A stretch of DNA of 64,000 nucleotides from Diospyros lotus. Lineage: Eukaryota; Streptophyta; Magnoliopsida; Ericales; Ebenaceae. Under the pieces are notes generated by a model. The model saw nothing but the letters and a program-made list of their open reading frames with translations. It did not search any database and was not told the DNA's origin. This document shows positions 45,495 to 57,612 of the stretch, one piece after another. The translations under genes and the position numbers were made by a program. The stretch lies in NCBI RefSeq assembly GCF_014633365.1, contig NC_068348.1, forward strand, positions 620,001 through 684,000. Direction: 5' to 3'. The stretch's first letter is position 1. Every line of letters starts with the position of its first letter.

Positions 45495-48400
45495 TAGATT
45501 TATTTATTTATTTATTAATTAGTAAGAAGAATCTCATCTCATCTCCTGTTGATCAAAGTGGGGCAGTCGATCTATTGATACCTAAGTCTTCGTGTATTGA
45601 AATCAGTGGATAATTGTCGGATTTGGCTGGTGCTTTAAATTGACTTTTATACCCTCCAATTTAATGTGAAATATAAATTTCGGTCCACTCTTAAGAAAAA
45701 AGAAATTAAAAAAAAAATCACAAAGACGTGAAAATGAGAAGAAGATTGTAAGAAGAAAAATAAACTTCAAAATAACTTTTCATTTACTCGTAAATATATT
45801 AATTAAAAGATTATGGCTTTTCTCACTTTACTCTTTTTTTTTTCTGAAAATATTAATAATGGAATGAATTTAAAAATTTTATATTTATTTTTATTTAAAT
45901 AATTATCTCTCGTCTGCCATTTGTTATTTATGGATAAGATTAACCTTAATAGTATGGTACGTTTGATGATAATGAATGCGACCCTCTCATGCAAATGATT
46001 ATTATTTGATTAAGGAGAGATGGGATTAGGGGAAGTTGTCAAACTTTGACTGTTATTTAGACATATAATTGGTGTGGTAACAAGTATATAATATCATGTG
46101 TGTGATTAATAAAAGTGTATAATATATTAATATAAAATTATCAATTACAAGTGTCTTAAGTAATATTTTCAAAAAAAGTATCAATATATAAAATTAATTT
46201 GTGATAGGAACGTATCACTCACAAGAGTATTTCACGTCTGTCATTGATGATGAACGCTATTACAAAACCCTTAATATGCTAACTTTCAAAAGAGTAATGA
46301 TTCAAGGTTTACAATAGAGAGTCTAAAGATGTCCCAAGATGAGTAAGGGCCTATAACCCATCTATTCGGCTCTCATTCAATCGTTCACGTGACTTTATCT
46401 TGGCCAACCTTATTGCGCAGACCATCTATGTAAAGGTATAATGCTTCACACCTTCTTCACCGCACTGTGGGGCCAATAAATGGGACTCTCGTGATGGAGC
46501 GTCGTCATCTAAATAAAAAAAAAAAGTATAATGCTTCACGAATGAGATAATAAAAATTAAAGTATAATTATTAATGTATTATAAAATATAATAATTGTGA
46601 TTCGAAATTTAAATTTAAGAGTAATTGAGATACATTTACAATTGAGTTTTAATTCATTCTTTGATCAGATTATAAATTTATATAGATTATTTTTTACATA
46701 TACCTATAAATGAATATATATATAAGATTCTAAAATTATTATAATGATATCATCGTGGTAATATTTTATTTATAATTTTTTTAAATTTAATTTTTTTATA
46801 TAAAATATTTATGTTCATTTATTTATTTAATTTTTTTTATTCGCTTATTTGTTGGGGCCTTACTTTATAGCTGGCAGTGGCACACTGGCACCGCCACCAC
46901 TTGCTGCGCATCGCTCGACTTTCGGTTGGGTTAGCTGGTTTGGATTGCATTGGATTTGATACTTGGTTCAAATTCTCAAAATATTATTTTAAAAATATTA
47001 TTTAAACATAATATTCAGACATTAAAATATTATATTTTATATTACATTAATAATACACAAATATGTAACACGTTGATACATAATAATAATATTATTAAGT
47101 ATCTTAATGAATAATAATATTAATATTATATATATATGTACAGAATATATAGTTGTTGTATCGTATGTGAGTGACGACGTCCTGTCTACCAACCAACGGC
47201 GCCAATCTGCCCATCCCCACGTGTGCCTGACTCACCCTAACCTGTACTCACTATACCTTTATCTTTATATATATTTTTATATATTTCTTACAATAATGTT
47301 ATGCAAACACTTCAAATTAACACTTAAATTGATATTTTACCTAAGTACTTGTATTTTACCCAAATGCCAAAATTATGTATCCATCCCTCCAAGAAACCCT
47401 AGTCATTCATGGTAGGGAACCATCAATAAGGATGAGGCAAGAGCAACTAGTAATTGATTAGGGGTTTCTTAGAAATAGATTACAAAAGATGGAAAAGTAA
47501 TTTGGGTATTTGAGTTAAGGGGTGTTCGACCATTGAAAACAAAAATAAGCAAGAGGCCGTTTGGGTAGAGGGTCACTCCAAGTGTTATTGATTTGTTCGA
47601 GTTGGTCTCAATCTTTTTAAATTTAATTTTGATTCGAGTTATACTCTTTGACATATTATCGAGTCCAAGTTAAATTATCATGTCTTCAAATTTGTTCTAA
47701 GTCAAACTTATAAAAATAATATTAAAGAAACGTTATTTATAATTAGTAAATATATTTTTATACTTTTCTGTTTTATTTATATTTGTTATTTTATGGGTTT
47801 ATGTTAAAACATATTTTGTAAATCTTAGTACTTTAATTGGTTGCAACTTGCAAGCCTCGTACTATCAAATTTTGATAGTATTGTTTAGATGTTGGAATTC
47901 AAGTCGAATTCAAATCAAATTTAAATGCATTGTTATTAAGATACGATAATAAATTTATAATGATAGAAAAATGTTTGTCGTGAAACTCTATCTTTGAGAG
48001 ACATGTAAAAGAGAAAATAATTAAAGACACAAGATATCTCTTGCACGAACTCTACAATACTTGAATTAGTATTTGAATATAATGCTTAACTTAAGAGTAC
48101 TCACTGTACATCGATTGAAAAAATCACTTCTTTATTTATAAAAGTTAAAGTGGACATGTAAAAGAGTATTTATATCTTTTAGGATCATTTATTCTAAATT
48201 TTTAAACAGAGACATCAAATGTGAGTTAAAATATTATTGGACCCGATAAAAACTAATAGTGTACTAGAGAATGGCCCTCAAGAAGATTTTTTAGGGACTA
48301 TTTTGTTAGAAATGTCTCTGAAACTTCTTTCCTCGACCTTCTTCATTTTAATCTTATCTTAACCTCAAACACACTTTTCTCATCACAATTATAAGAAGAT

Positions 48401-49297
48401 TATTGTGGATGGCATCACTTCAATAACATATTCTATACAAAAATCATTTATGTGAATAAGGTATACAAATGTTGTTCATTTATTGGCATCAAATGCACTT
48501 GGAGTTGGAATTGGCCATGGAGATGGAGATGGCATTCCCATAGTGTGCTTATGTGTAATGATAATCTTCTTAATATTCATTCTCATCCAACACCAACACC
48601 CGTATTTCATTACATTATCTAAAATCATTCACTCTCAAATCTTAATTTTAGACATCTAGATTTCTATTAATGCAATCTAAGATAATTAAATTCATCCAAT
48701 TCGATGAATTATTTGTCTCTATAAGATAATTGAGTACACAAATATCAAAAGTAACTTTGAGTATTTTAACTCACTTCATCTCTAAAAGATTCAAGACAAA
48801 TATTATCTCTATCTATAATTCAATAAATTCATCCCAACTCAAGATAATAAAGCTTGAAAATCTCAAAAATAACTTAGAGTGTCTTAGTTCACTTCCCTTA
48901 TATAAATACTTAAATTAGTACATGAATTATATTTTATTGCTCAATATTCATTTATTTTATTAATTTGAGAATTAGATATTATATTAGAAGAACCATTTTA
49001 TCTCTTTTTTATAGTTACTCATATCAAATTGTTTAAAAATAAAAAGTAAAATATAATAAATATATATTACCTAAATATAAAAATTAAAATCATAATTATT
49101 AAATTAATAATTTTTTTATTTACATATATATATATATATGTATTGGTGGGCACATCTTTCAATTTACGTGGTCGATCGGTAGTTGTTGGCCGTCATGAAA
49201 GGGACAATCACATAATTAATGCTTGAGATAGAGATATACAGTCATATTTCATATATAAATGTCAGTCGCCATCTTGATGGGACACAAATAGCCATAA
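45495..49297. other. AT-rich intergenic DNA, no gene seen
   Basis: 3.8 kb without a supported gene. ORFs are short and AT-driven. A diverged direct repeat of about 115 bp is readable at 48720-48910 (AGATAAT-GAG...AAAAGTAACTTTGAGTATTTTAACTCACTTC and a later copy, quoted in part). Some GC-richer islands, as at 46370-46500 and 46855-46960, could be old element pieces. Confidence 0.5.
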
Positions 49298-49481
49298 GGG
49301 CATGTTTGGTATTACAATGCATTTCAAGTACAGTTAAGTTTTTATTTGTTTTTTTTTAAATAATATTTAATAAAACATTAACTAAACGTTTATTACATAT
49401 TTTAATATTAATAAGTATAACAATACATGTAATTATTTTATTAACACTATTTTTTACACTACAGTCACACCAAACAGGCTC
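49298..49481. mobile_element. PIF/Harbinger-like MITE (184 bp)
   Basis: The left end is GGGCATGTTTGGTATTACA; the right end in reverse complement is GAGCCTGTTTGGTGTGACT, sharing the (C/A)(A/C)TGTTTGGT core. TAA flanks both ends (49295-49297 and 49482-49484). The interior is AT-rich. Confidence 0.62.
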
Positions 49482-49484
49482 TAA

Positions 49485-50650
49485 ATATCTAATTCCAAAA
49501 TAATTAAATAGATACATGGCACCGATCACATCACACTATTAGAGGTCATGAGTTCGTTTTTTTTTCTAACATAGTGAGGTAAAGTTTTTACTTGTGATTT
49601 ATCTCTTTTGTCAAAATCGAGAGCATGAGCAGCGAGCAAATAAGTAAGAACGATAATTCTAAGATTAGATTTGTATTTAATAAATATTCACAAGAGAAAC
49701 ATAATTAAAATAAATAAAGACTGTGAAGGAATCACATGGCCCTATATTTTTAAGGTTAAGATGGTGAGATGTGGCTCAATATGGGACCTTTGACTTTTGA
49801 GCCTTCAATGGAAGGAACCATGTGAGCCATTGGCCCACGGGCTTTGAAATTTCAAGTGACTGACCTAAGATTTGGAAGTTACTGGGCCTTTGATATACTT
49901 TGGAATTGGGCCCAATATTATGTAAGGCCCAAATGCAATCACAAAAGCCACCATTCAGACAAAATAGCAGTTCAACTGTTCATCTTAAGGGTCATTTACC
50001 CAACTGCTCTCTTTCATAATATGTATTAAGGATCTTGAAAACGAGGATCAAAGTCTCACTATAACTGAATCGTTTTATAGGCTTTTCAAACTCGGAATAA
50101 CTAACGGTGGTATAACGTAACAATACAAGAAATAGAGTTTCTATTCAACAGGTATCCACCATAATAACACCCATAAATCATGTGAGCTAAGGAAGGAAAA
50201 AGAGTGCCAAATTAGGGAAGACTGGTAACTGAACACAAACAAACATGCCTGTATATATGTTGAAATAAATTTCATCCCCATGGGTTCAGAATGATACAAT
50301 GATTCCATGAACAAAAAGAAGAAACAATGAACTGACGACTAAGTGAGAAAGAAATGAAGCAAATACATAATAAAGAATCAAAGAATGAGAATGGACACAA
50401 CAAGAACAAGAACAAGAACAGATGAGACTCCAACAAAACTACAACTAAAATGAATAATAATCCTAAGCACAATAATATCTCTTCTTATCTGCAACAAAAG
50501 AATGAAAGAATGAATAATGCTGATGAACCATTTGATTTCTCTCTACCTACAAAGAATTTGGTATCCTTTCCTGTTGTATGCAAGAAGAAGAAGAAGAAGA
50601 AGAAGAAGAAGAAGAAGAAGAAATGAATGAAGAAGAAGAAGACGAAGCAA
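49485..50650 (-). other. spacer and likely 3' UTR of SCL28
   Basis: The 3' UTR probably lies within about 50200-50650. It includes a (GAA)n microsatellite of about 13 units at 50583-50621 and a short (AAGAAC)n at 50401-50419. The poly-Glu and poly-Phe ORFs read here are artefacts of the repeat. Confidence 0.5.
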
Positions 50651-52684
50651 TCAACTTGGGTGCTGAGGGTGTGATGCAGAAGAGCTGCCTGGTAAATCAA
50701 CAGGTGCCCAGGCTGAGACTGTGTAAAGAGGCTGATCCAACCAGTTCAGTGTTATTGCTGCTGCTGCTGCTGCATCTTCTTCTCCTAATGGTAGCTTGTC
50801 CACACTGTAATAGTTCTCACAAGAGTACATCTTCAACAGCATTCTTCCCTGAAGCATTTCCCTCTCTGTAATTCCCAAACATCTCAACCCTCCTTGCTCC
50901 ATCATCATCTTCCTCCATTTGCCAAACCTTTCATGCCTCTCCACCCTGTCACTCCCCTCACAGGCCACAATGTTCCTCACCTCCCGCGCGAACATCTCCT
51001 CGATCTTCATCCTCACTGGGCTGTCCCCCGCCAGGCTGCTGTGATCGATGCAGTCAAAGATGGCCGAATAGTACTTCAATGAATTCGAAAGCCTCGCTTC
51101 CAAGCTGACATCCCCGTGCTCGGCTTCTTGCTCTGCCATCACAAGCACACTGGGATTTGTGCTCCGAATTAGCCCCAAAAAGTCCCTGAGCGCGCCTCCA
51201 CTGCTGTCGTACAGCATCTTGTGCAGCTGGAAGATGCAGTTGACGGCCACGGTTTCGTTGTCCTTGACATGAAGCATCCACAGCCTCACATCTTCCAACC
51301 TGTCGACAACTGGATGGAACTCGAAGGGCAGGTTCAACGCCTGGGCAAATCCAGCCAGTCGGTCCCCTGTTTCGATTAGCTCCTGCTTGGACTCACCTAT
51401 GCCAGTGATCCTAACATGGCTAGGAGGATTAGCCCTAGAGGCCAAACTCTGGAACAAGCTAGGCCATTGAAGGCCTTGCTTGATGTCAAAGTCTATGATG
51501 TGAACCCTGTCCTTCCCTTCAAAAGCTCTAAGCAGAATTTCATTTGAAGTGAAATGGATGAATTTGGGAATAGGGCTGACCTGGTTCAGAAGCCTCAGTG
51601 CAGTGCCACCGTCATCATCTGCCCGGTCGAGCTCCCTGGGGATTGTGATGTGAAAGACATGAGGCCAAAGCCTAGTCACTCTCAAGGCCAAAGCCTCAGT
51701 GAAGTAAGCAGTAAGCCGGCTTATGGAAGATCCCCTTGGGGAGGCAAGCTCCCCCAATTTAGCTATAAAATGGTTTATCCCTGTAATGTTCTTGCAGCCA
51801 ATTGCCTCAACACAGGCCATGAGTAGGCTAATGAGCTCAAATCCATCGTCTTCCCCGCGGTTACCATTGTCGCCTGGTGCGACCACCTCTGCGCCTTCGT
51901 TCGGGTTAGGCAGTCCAGAACCATTGCCTATATCATGTCCCGAAGGGTTGTCATTCAGCTTAAGGCTCAAGCTATGGCTATGGCTCTCAGACGAAGCACT
52001 TGATCCTGATGCCTCCTGCCCCGGCCTATGGCTCGTCTCGACATTCTTGTCGCCTAATTCTGTTATCTCTGTCACAATGGAATTCACCCAGGGGGCATTC
52101 GATAGAGGCGGCAAAGGCGGGGAAATCACATCACTAGGCACAAAGCAAACCCTGTCTTCCTCCCCTGAACATGAGACAGTGAAAGGGCCAGTGATCAACG
52201 GAATGGACCTAGGCACCTCTAAACTTGGCTGATACCAAAAATTCCCACTACTCAATTGGCCTAAACTCAGATCCTCACCACCCTCATTGCAATCATCCGA
52301 TCTGCTACTGCCCCTTTTCCTCTTAGCCCTATTGATGCAGGACTCATCATCATCATCAAAAGAACCCTGCTCAGCAAACCTCTTCTTCAAGCTCTTCCCC
52401 GTCTCCCAGAGCTCATCTTTGGCAGTGGTTGCAGAAGGTGGGAGCCTAATGTTCTGCTTAAGAGAACAGCTGCTGGTCTTTGACTCAAGCGGCTTCTCCA
52501 CCGAAAGCCCCACAGGCCTAATGGACTGTGACCTGGAGGTGTCTTTCCTGGGGAACCCACATGGCAAGTCTAGTCTCTGTGCGCTCATTGAAGGGAAATG
52601 GCAAACCTGGTGGTACTGTGCAGATGCTTCACTTCTCAATCTATGCCTAGGAGACAACAATGTGGAAGAGCACCCAGCCAACAT
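50651..52684 (-). CDS. SCL28: SCL28, GRAS-family transcriptional regulator, single exon, 677 aa
   Basis: Nuclear GRAS protein. The Arabidopsis counterpart is induced in G2/M by MYB3R factors and controls cell-cycle exit and cell size. The N-terminus MLAGCSSTLLSPRHRLRSEA is the conserved start of this subgroup. Residues 20-280 are variable, with an acidic-then-basic patch (SFDDDDESCINRAKRKRG, a likely nuclear localisation signal near 120) and a Ser/His-rich stretch. The GRAS domain covers about 283-660: first leucine-rich region from ELISLLMACVEAI, VHIID motif at 394-398 (VHIIDFDIKQGLQWPSLF), second leucine-rich region about 435-470, PFYRE-like region about 480-565, SAW region from about 585 with RCLGITEREMLQGR and a late W-W pair. 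A run of seven alanines (about 638-644) lies in a (CTG)n tract. The frame is intact and intronless, as usual in GRAS genes. Confidence 0.94.
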   Translation of the reverse strand: MLAGCSSTLLSPRHRLRSEASAQYHQVCHFPSMSAQRLDLPCGFPRKDTSRSQSIRPVGLSVEKPLESKTSSCSLKQNIRLPPSATTAKDELWETGKSLKKRFAEQGSFDDDDESCINRAKRKRGSSRSDDCNEGGEDLSLGQLSSGNFWYQPSLEVPRSIPLITGPFTVSCSGEEDRVCFVPSDVISPPLPPLSNAPWVNSIVTEITELGDKNVETSHRPGQEASGSSASSESHSHSLSLKLNDNPSGHDIGNGSGLPNPNEGAEVVAPGDNGNRGEDDGFELISLLMACVEAIGCKNITGINHFIAKLGELASPRGSSISRLTAYFTEALALRVTRLWPHVFHITIPRELDRADDDGGTALRLLNQVSPIPKFIHFTSNEILLRAFEGKDRVHIIDFDIKQGLQWPSLFQSLASRANPPSHVRITGIGESKQELIETGDRLAGFAQALNLPFEFHPVVDRLEDVRLWMLHVKDNETVAVNCIFQLHKMLYDSSGGALRDFLGLIRSTNPSVLVMAEQEAEHGDVSLEARLSNSLKYYSAIFDCIDHSSLAGDSPVRMKIEEMFAREVRNIVACEGSDRVERHERFGKWRKMMMEQGGLRCLGITEREMLQGRMLLKMYSCENYYSVDKLPLGEEDAAAAAAITLNWLDQPLYTVSAWAPVDLPGSSSASHPQHPS

Positions 52685-53400
52685 TCTCTATGCCTTTCCA
52701 CCTTTCTCTCTGTCTTTTGTTCAACTCCAACTCACCCACCCTTTTCTTCTCTATGTTTCTCTCTATTTTCCTCTTTATATATTTATATATATAAATTCTG
52801 CTGCTATGTACGATTGATTAATCTATGACTATCCCCTTGAATTCTGATTCAATTTTTCGTCTAATGCATCAAAGAGACACCCAGAGAAACAGTGACTAAG
52901 TGAGTGTGAGTGAAGTTTCAACACATCAAGAAGAAACAAATTAAGCCTCAGGAATCCGATGAAATTTTGGGCGGAAGAAGAAAGTGAAAAGAATAAAAGA
53001 TTTTGTATGTGTGTGTGTGTATATACTACAAATGAATGACCTATATGCAAAGATCAAGAACAGATTCAAACTTCAAACAATACCCACCCCCACCTAAGAA
53101 AAGAATCAAAGAATGGAAACAAAATACTGAAACCTACCAGGAAACGATCATCGGATTCCAGAGTTTTCAAAGACAGATCATTGGACAAAACTCACTTGAC
53201 GTGATTGGAATTTGGACTCCAAAAGCCAAATCGAAACAGCTCAAATTTTGAAGAGTTAAATGGCCCATATTCACCATCACAGCTGACGACGACGACGACG
53301 ACGATTAATCCACCAATCCCTCTCCAAGCGATCATCAACGGAAGTGAAAACTAATCATAAACCCACTACCCAAAAAGCCATTCTCCAAATGGAAACTGTT
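52685..53400 (-). other. probable 5' leader of SCL28
   Basis: Between the ATG and the TATA-like word at 53401 lie about 700 bases without a family-like ORF. A (GT)n run is at 53008-53021 and a (GAC)n run at 53285-53304. A leader intron is possible but could not be placed with confidence. Confidence 0.45.
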
Positions 53401-53408
53401 TTTTTATA
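53401..53408 (-). promoter_or_regulatory. TATA-box candidate of SCL28
   Basis: On the minus strand the sequence reads TTTTATAAAAAAAC, with TATAAAAA at these positions. The transcription start would then be near 53370. The MSA sites lie about 210-390 bases further upstream. Confidence 0.5.
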
Positions 53409-53613
53409 AAACCCAGGCTCTGTAACTATACTACTACTACTGCTGCTACTGCCATTGCAGCTCTGAATCTGATTTTACGTTGGCTTCGAAACGAAATGAT
53501 AATGATGATGGGTGGCCGTGAAAAAGGAGGGGGTTTTGTTTTGAGAAGTCTTTGGGAGGTGGGTTTTGCGGCCGTAGGATGGAGATCCGACGGCTGAGGG
53601 TGATCGGGCGATA

Positions 53614-53624
53614 TGACCGTTGGG
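53614..53624 (-). promoter_or_regulatory. MSA element 1 upstream of SCL28
   Basis: The minus strand reads CCCAACGGTCA, an exact match to YCYAACGGYYA, the mitosis-specific activator site bound by MYB3R (R1R2R3-Myb) proteins. Confidence 0.75.
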
Positions 53625-53640
53625 GTGTGTCGGAGAAATA

Positions 53641-53651
53641 TGACCGTTGGA
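53641..53651 (-). promoter_or_regulatory. MSA element 2 upstream of SCL28
   Basis: The minus strand reads TCCAACGGTCA, again an exact match to YCYAACGGYYA, 27 bases from the first and in the same orientation. Confidence 0.77.
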
Positions 53652-53737
53652 GAGGGAGTTGGTGTACGGAGCAGAGGGCGATTTTATTCTTCTTTCTTCT
53701 TCTCTGCCCCTTGCTTTTGGGGTGCTCTGCGGAAGGG

Positions 53738-53889
53738 CACGTGGGCAGCACGTGGCTGTCTCCTGATGGCCGTTCAGTCGACCGTTGGGTTACATCATCA
53801 TTTGCTTCCGTGAAATTTCCAGGAGATTACCCACCCATTAACTGATCGGTAAGTTAGCACGTGTTGGACGACATATGTTGTGCCACGTG
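53738..53889. promoter_or_regulatory. cluster of four G-boxes (CACGTG)
   Basis: CACGTG occurs at 53738-53743, 53749-53754, 53858-53863 and 53884-53889. G-boxes bind bZIP and bHLH factors. Four in 152 bases is far more than chance expects and they flank the MSA sites upstream of SCL28. Confidence 0.7.
53766..53789 (-). promoter_or_regulatory. two further AACGG cores (weaker MSA-like sites)
   Basis: The minus strand has CCCAACGGTCG (53779-53789, one mismatch to the MSA consensus) and TGAACGGCCA (core AACGG with a poorer 5' side) next to it. They may be weak sites or coincidental. Confidence 0.45.
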
Positions 53890-53899
53890 TCATTTTACT

Positions 53900-56800
53900 A
53901 CCCACCAAATAGTATGACACCCACCATTATTTTTATTTCTCCCCTCCTTTTGTTCTTTTCTTTCTTGTCCTTATAAATAAAAAATTAAATATTTTAAATA
54001 ACATAACTTCATAATATGTCCTCTTTACTTTTATAATAGTGTATATATATATATATAGATATATATTTTTTCTTTTTCAAAATTTAAACTTTTTACGACA
54101 TATTATTAGTACTCACACTTCAAAAGATTTTTGTTTTATAAAATATAAAATATATTTATAATACAAAAAGATTTTATACAATATATTTATTTTTTTGTTC
54201 ATTAGGTTTTTCCATTGTATAGAATCCCACTCTTTATCTTATACACAATCTTAGGTACCAATGCCTTTAAATACCATAAAAATTATTATATTAAAAGGGT
54301 TGTGTTAAATTTTTTGGAATTATCGCTCTTGCATGGTCTCTCGTCGCTTGTGTTCTAGATTTTGACAGAAAAAATAAATTGTAGGTAGAAGTTTTACATC
54401 ACTGTACAGGATTAAGAATCAAACACGTGACCTAATGGTGTGAATCTCAAATCTCACCTTATCGTGACCTAACTTGTGCTTAGGAGGTAGAATTGTGTTG
54501 AATTTCTTGAGATCCTTGACTATGCAAATAATTTTTTTATTTAATTAAGTATCTTATTTATGAGATTAGAAATTTCTTGTTATATATATTTAATAGAAAT
54601 TAGAGAATTCAATCACACATAGATAAATCATTTATAACAAGTCAAGCAATATCATATTAGACTTTTATGATCACATGGCTAATTCATTCTTTAAATTTAA
54701 TTGATAGCATCAAAGACCATGTAAAAAATAACAAAAAAATATTTGTGACTACTACTAATTGACTACCTCGTTGATTTTATATATAAATATATATATATAT
54801 ATATATTTAGTCTTTAAACCAACCAAAGCATTAACTTACAAAAAAATAATTACACTCCAAACTTTTTTATTTTTATATATTTCATTTTCATCACTCAAAT
54901 TAAAAAAAAAAAAATAAGCAGACTCCAAAGTGGTAATAATTTTATTTCTTTTATATATAAATAGACCTCCTTTCTTTTAGGACGGGGGAGATGATGTGTC
55001 CTGAGAAGGGGCACCAAACGATAACATCCCAGAGGAAGTTAAAAAGGTGCATGCATTGGCTTCATCATTATTTGACAGACGAATGAACTTTCCTTTTGAT
55101 TTTGACATTTTCTTTGCCCATCCATTCTCTCTGTCTCTCTCTCTCCCTGTGTCCATGTCCATCGCTTTCAACTTCAGTATGGGTCCATTGGATTCTGGCA
55201 TTCAGACTGCACCACACCTTCCACTCCCTGTTCATTAAATATACTATGCAAATGACCCAAAAGGGATCGAAAATTTTGTCAAAAAGACCATGTTATTGGT
55301 ATTTTAAATTACACTTATATAATATATATAGAATTATAAAAATATTCTTTACATCTCACCGACTTACGCTGTCTTATCGACTTGAGTGAGTAATTTATTC
55401 ATGCACGCCACACTGTTTTATCGTCTTAAATAAAAAATATTTTTATTATTTTACATATATATTATACATCTCAAAATATAACCAACATCAATAACATTTT
55501 CCTTGCTAAAAATCACAACCACTTAGATCCCTGAAGGACGGCCACGGCCACCCATTCGCATGTGCTTAGATAGTGATTTATATTCTATTATTAGTTAATG
55601 GACACAAAATTCTATTTTCCAAATTTATACGAACCATTAGACAACCATTTTTATGTCTTTAGATGTGATTATAAGTTTAGGGATAATAATTTAGATGATG
55701 AGATGAAGCTTACGGAAGACAAGCAAAGTTGTAATTCTGACCTAAGCCATAAAGAAGTCATATACATTCCCCACAAGCCGTCAGTCAAAACACCTAAATT
55801 CAAACACATCCAGTTTCTGCTCTTTTTGGCCACAGAAGAAGCACATTTCTGTTTGGCCCCCTGTTCCTGTTTCTGTTTCTGTTCCTATTCCAACCAAATA
55901 CCACAAATAAAGCATCCAACGATCCCTCTCTAATTGTGTATGTATTTGTAAGGCTTCAAAGAGGACTAGCAATTTTCTGGTGAAATCTTTTAGAGCTTTA
56001 CAGGACGACCATAATATGAAAGCTAAATCAGCTCCAGAAATAGAGCTTCTTGCTTGCTGGTCAAGCCCACTTCATTCAGAGTCGATGAGCCCTCTCCGTC
56101 GCTAAAAGCACGCCGAGGGTATGGCCTCACCTGCCCAACAACCAACCAGTAAAATTCAAGCAGTCATTGCCTAGCGGAGCTCAAGAATTGGCATATAATA
56201 TATTGTAGAATGAAATACTTTGTCGTTATGGGTCATTAGCTTCACGGACAATATGATAGATTTGCCGATGGGAGAGGCTGAGTGGGAAAAATGACTTTTC
56301 TTCATGTGTAGAAATTTTAGCCATCGGATTTAAGCAAAATATGATAAAGCAATAGAAGTATGGCATGGCAAAAGTTTTCTTTTTTAGTGAGTTGAAATGG
56401 GTTTACAAATAAATAGATCATTTAATGCACCAAATATACAAAATAATATATCAAATCTTAATCCCCCTGGATGGGGTCGGCTAAATTCACCAACCATGTG
56501 AAGAAATTTTTTCCCTTTTTTGTTGTCAGTTAATGTTGTCTATGCAAAAAATACTTAAGTGGTTTGCCACGTTTTTCTTCACTGACTACCGGGTGTTTAA
56601 GGCTTCCCCGGTGATGGATAGGGAAGTTGGAGGACAGCCACAGCAGGCAATAGAAAGACAAGTACGGGTTTTTTGGAGGATGTTCAAGACATTGTGGAGC
56701 CAATAGAAAAAAGAGGCTAACTAATTAAAATGATTCTTGGACTTTACTGGAAGAATGAATATGTGAGGAAGACATAGCTGCTTAGACAGATCCTTGACAC

Positions 56801-57260
56801 TATTCTTTAATACAGCTTGTACCACTAAAAGTCCCAAAATCCACAGTTATTTCTGTTTCATGTAGCCTAGCGTGCATGGATTGTTTGCCAATATACATGT
56901 ACTCTCAAAATGATGCCAAGAGTCCAGTGTTTCCGTTTATGACCTCCTACCAAACTTCCATAATTCTAGAGAATCAATATATATGTTGCGGCATGCCTCC
57001 AGGCCTATTAGATATCATAAAGTTTCGTAGTGTACTTTACCTTGTAGACTGGCTTATTTTACTTTATTTTATAAGAACCATTATGACTCCTTACACAAGG
57101 TCAATGCTTATTTCATTAGTATAACTTTGCTGTATTTTAGTTTATATGATTTTTGTAAGAGCCATTTTATGACTCTTTAAACAAGTACGGTGATCTTTTC
57201 ATCACTTTGTAAATAACCTCAGATGCTATTAGAAAAAGAATGTAATAGTGAAAGTTTGAT
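53900..57260. other. AT-rich intergenic DNA
   Basis: No supported gene. It contains short (TA)n runs (54040-54068, 54780-54808), poly-A stretches and unassigned ORFs of up to 111 codons. A CTGGATGGGGTCGGCTAAAT word at 56468-56487 recalls a dispersed plant repeat but could not be assigned. Confidence 0.5.
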
Positions 57261-57261
57261 T

Positions 57262-57465
57262 CCAGTTTGTACTGAGCTATTGTATGTTCTTTCAGAGCTA
57301 GTAAGACTCTCCTCCTAATGCAATCACTCTTTTTTTGCTCCAGCTACAATAGTGTAATGGTAGAGCTTCACCCCAATTGTACTGAGCTATTGTTAGCTCT
57401 TACCAGACCTTGTAAACTTTCTTTCTAATGCAATGGGTACTCCATTTTTGCTCTATCACTCTTCT
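57262..57465. repeat. direct repeat, unit about 110 bp, 2 diverged copies
   Basis: TGTACTGAGCTATTGT recurs at about 57268 and 57378, each followed by a (G/C)(A/T)CTCTT-like word, CTTTC or CTCCTCCTAATGCAAT, and TTTTTGCTC. The pattern resembles the 3' end of a retroelement or a tandem duplication of unknown origin. Confidence 0.6.
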
Positions 57466-57612
57466 GCTCTCTTTCTCATGTTTTCTTTAATCTAATTAGT
57501 AAACAATTGCATGCTGTGTTCTTGTATTGAATTAGTAATAGAGATAAGTTCTAATAATTTTAGAATTTTAGAATTGTAATTATTCTATGATTTTAGTTAT
57601 TTATGAACTCTG

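Noticed and set aside
50578..50871. Poly-glutamate ORF (plus) and poly-phenylalanine ORF (minus)
   Set aside because: Both are translations of the (GAA)n microsatellite in the SCL28 3' UTR.
51723..52817. Long plus-strand ORFs (169 and 176 codons) opposite SCL28
   Set aside because: They lie entirely or mostly antisense to the well-conserved GRAS frame, have no domain, and their composition is that of a shadow frame.
56468..56487. GGATGGGGTCGGCTAAAT word as part of a tRNA or SINE
   Set aside because: No A/B promoter boxes at SINE spacing, no tRNA fold and no terminal structure could be seen around it.
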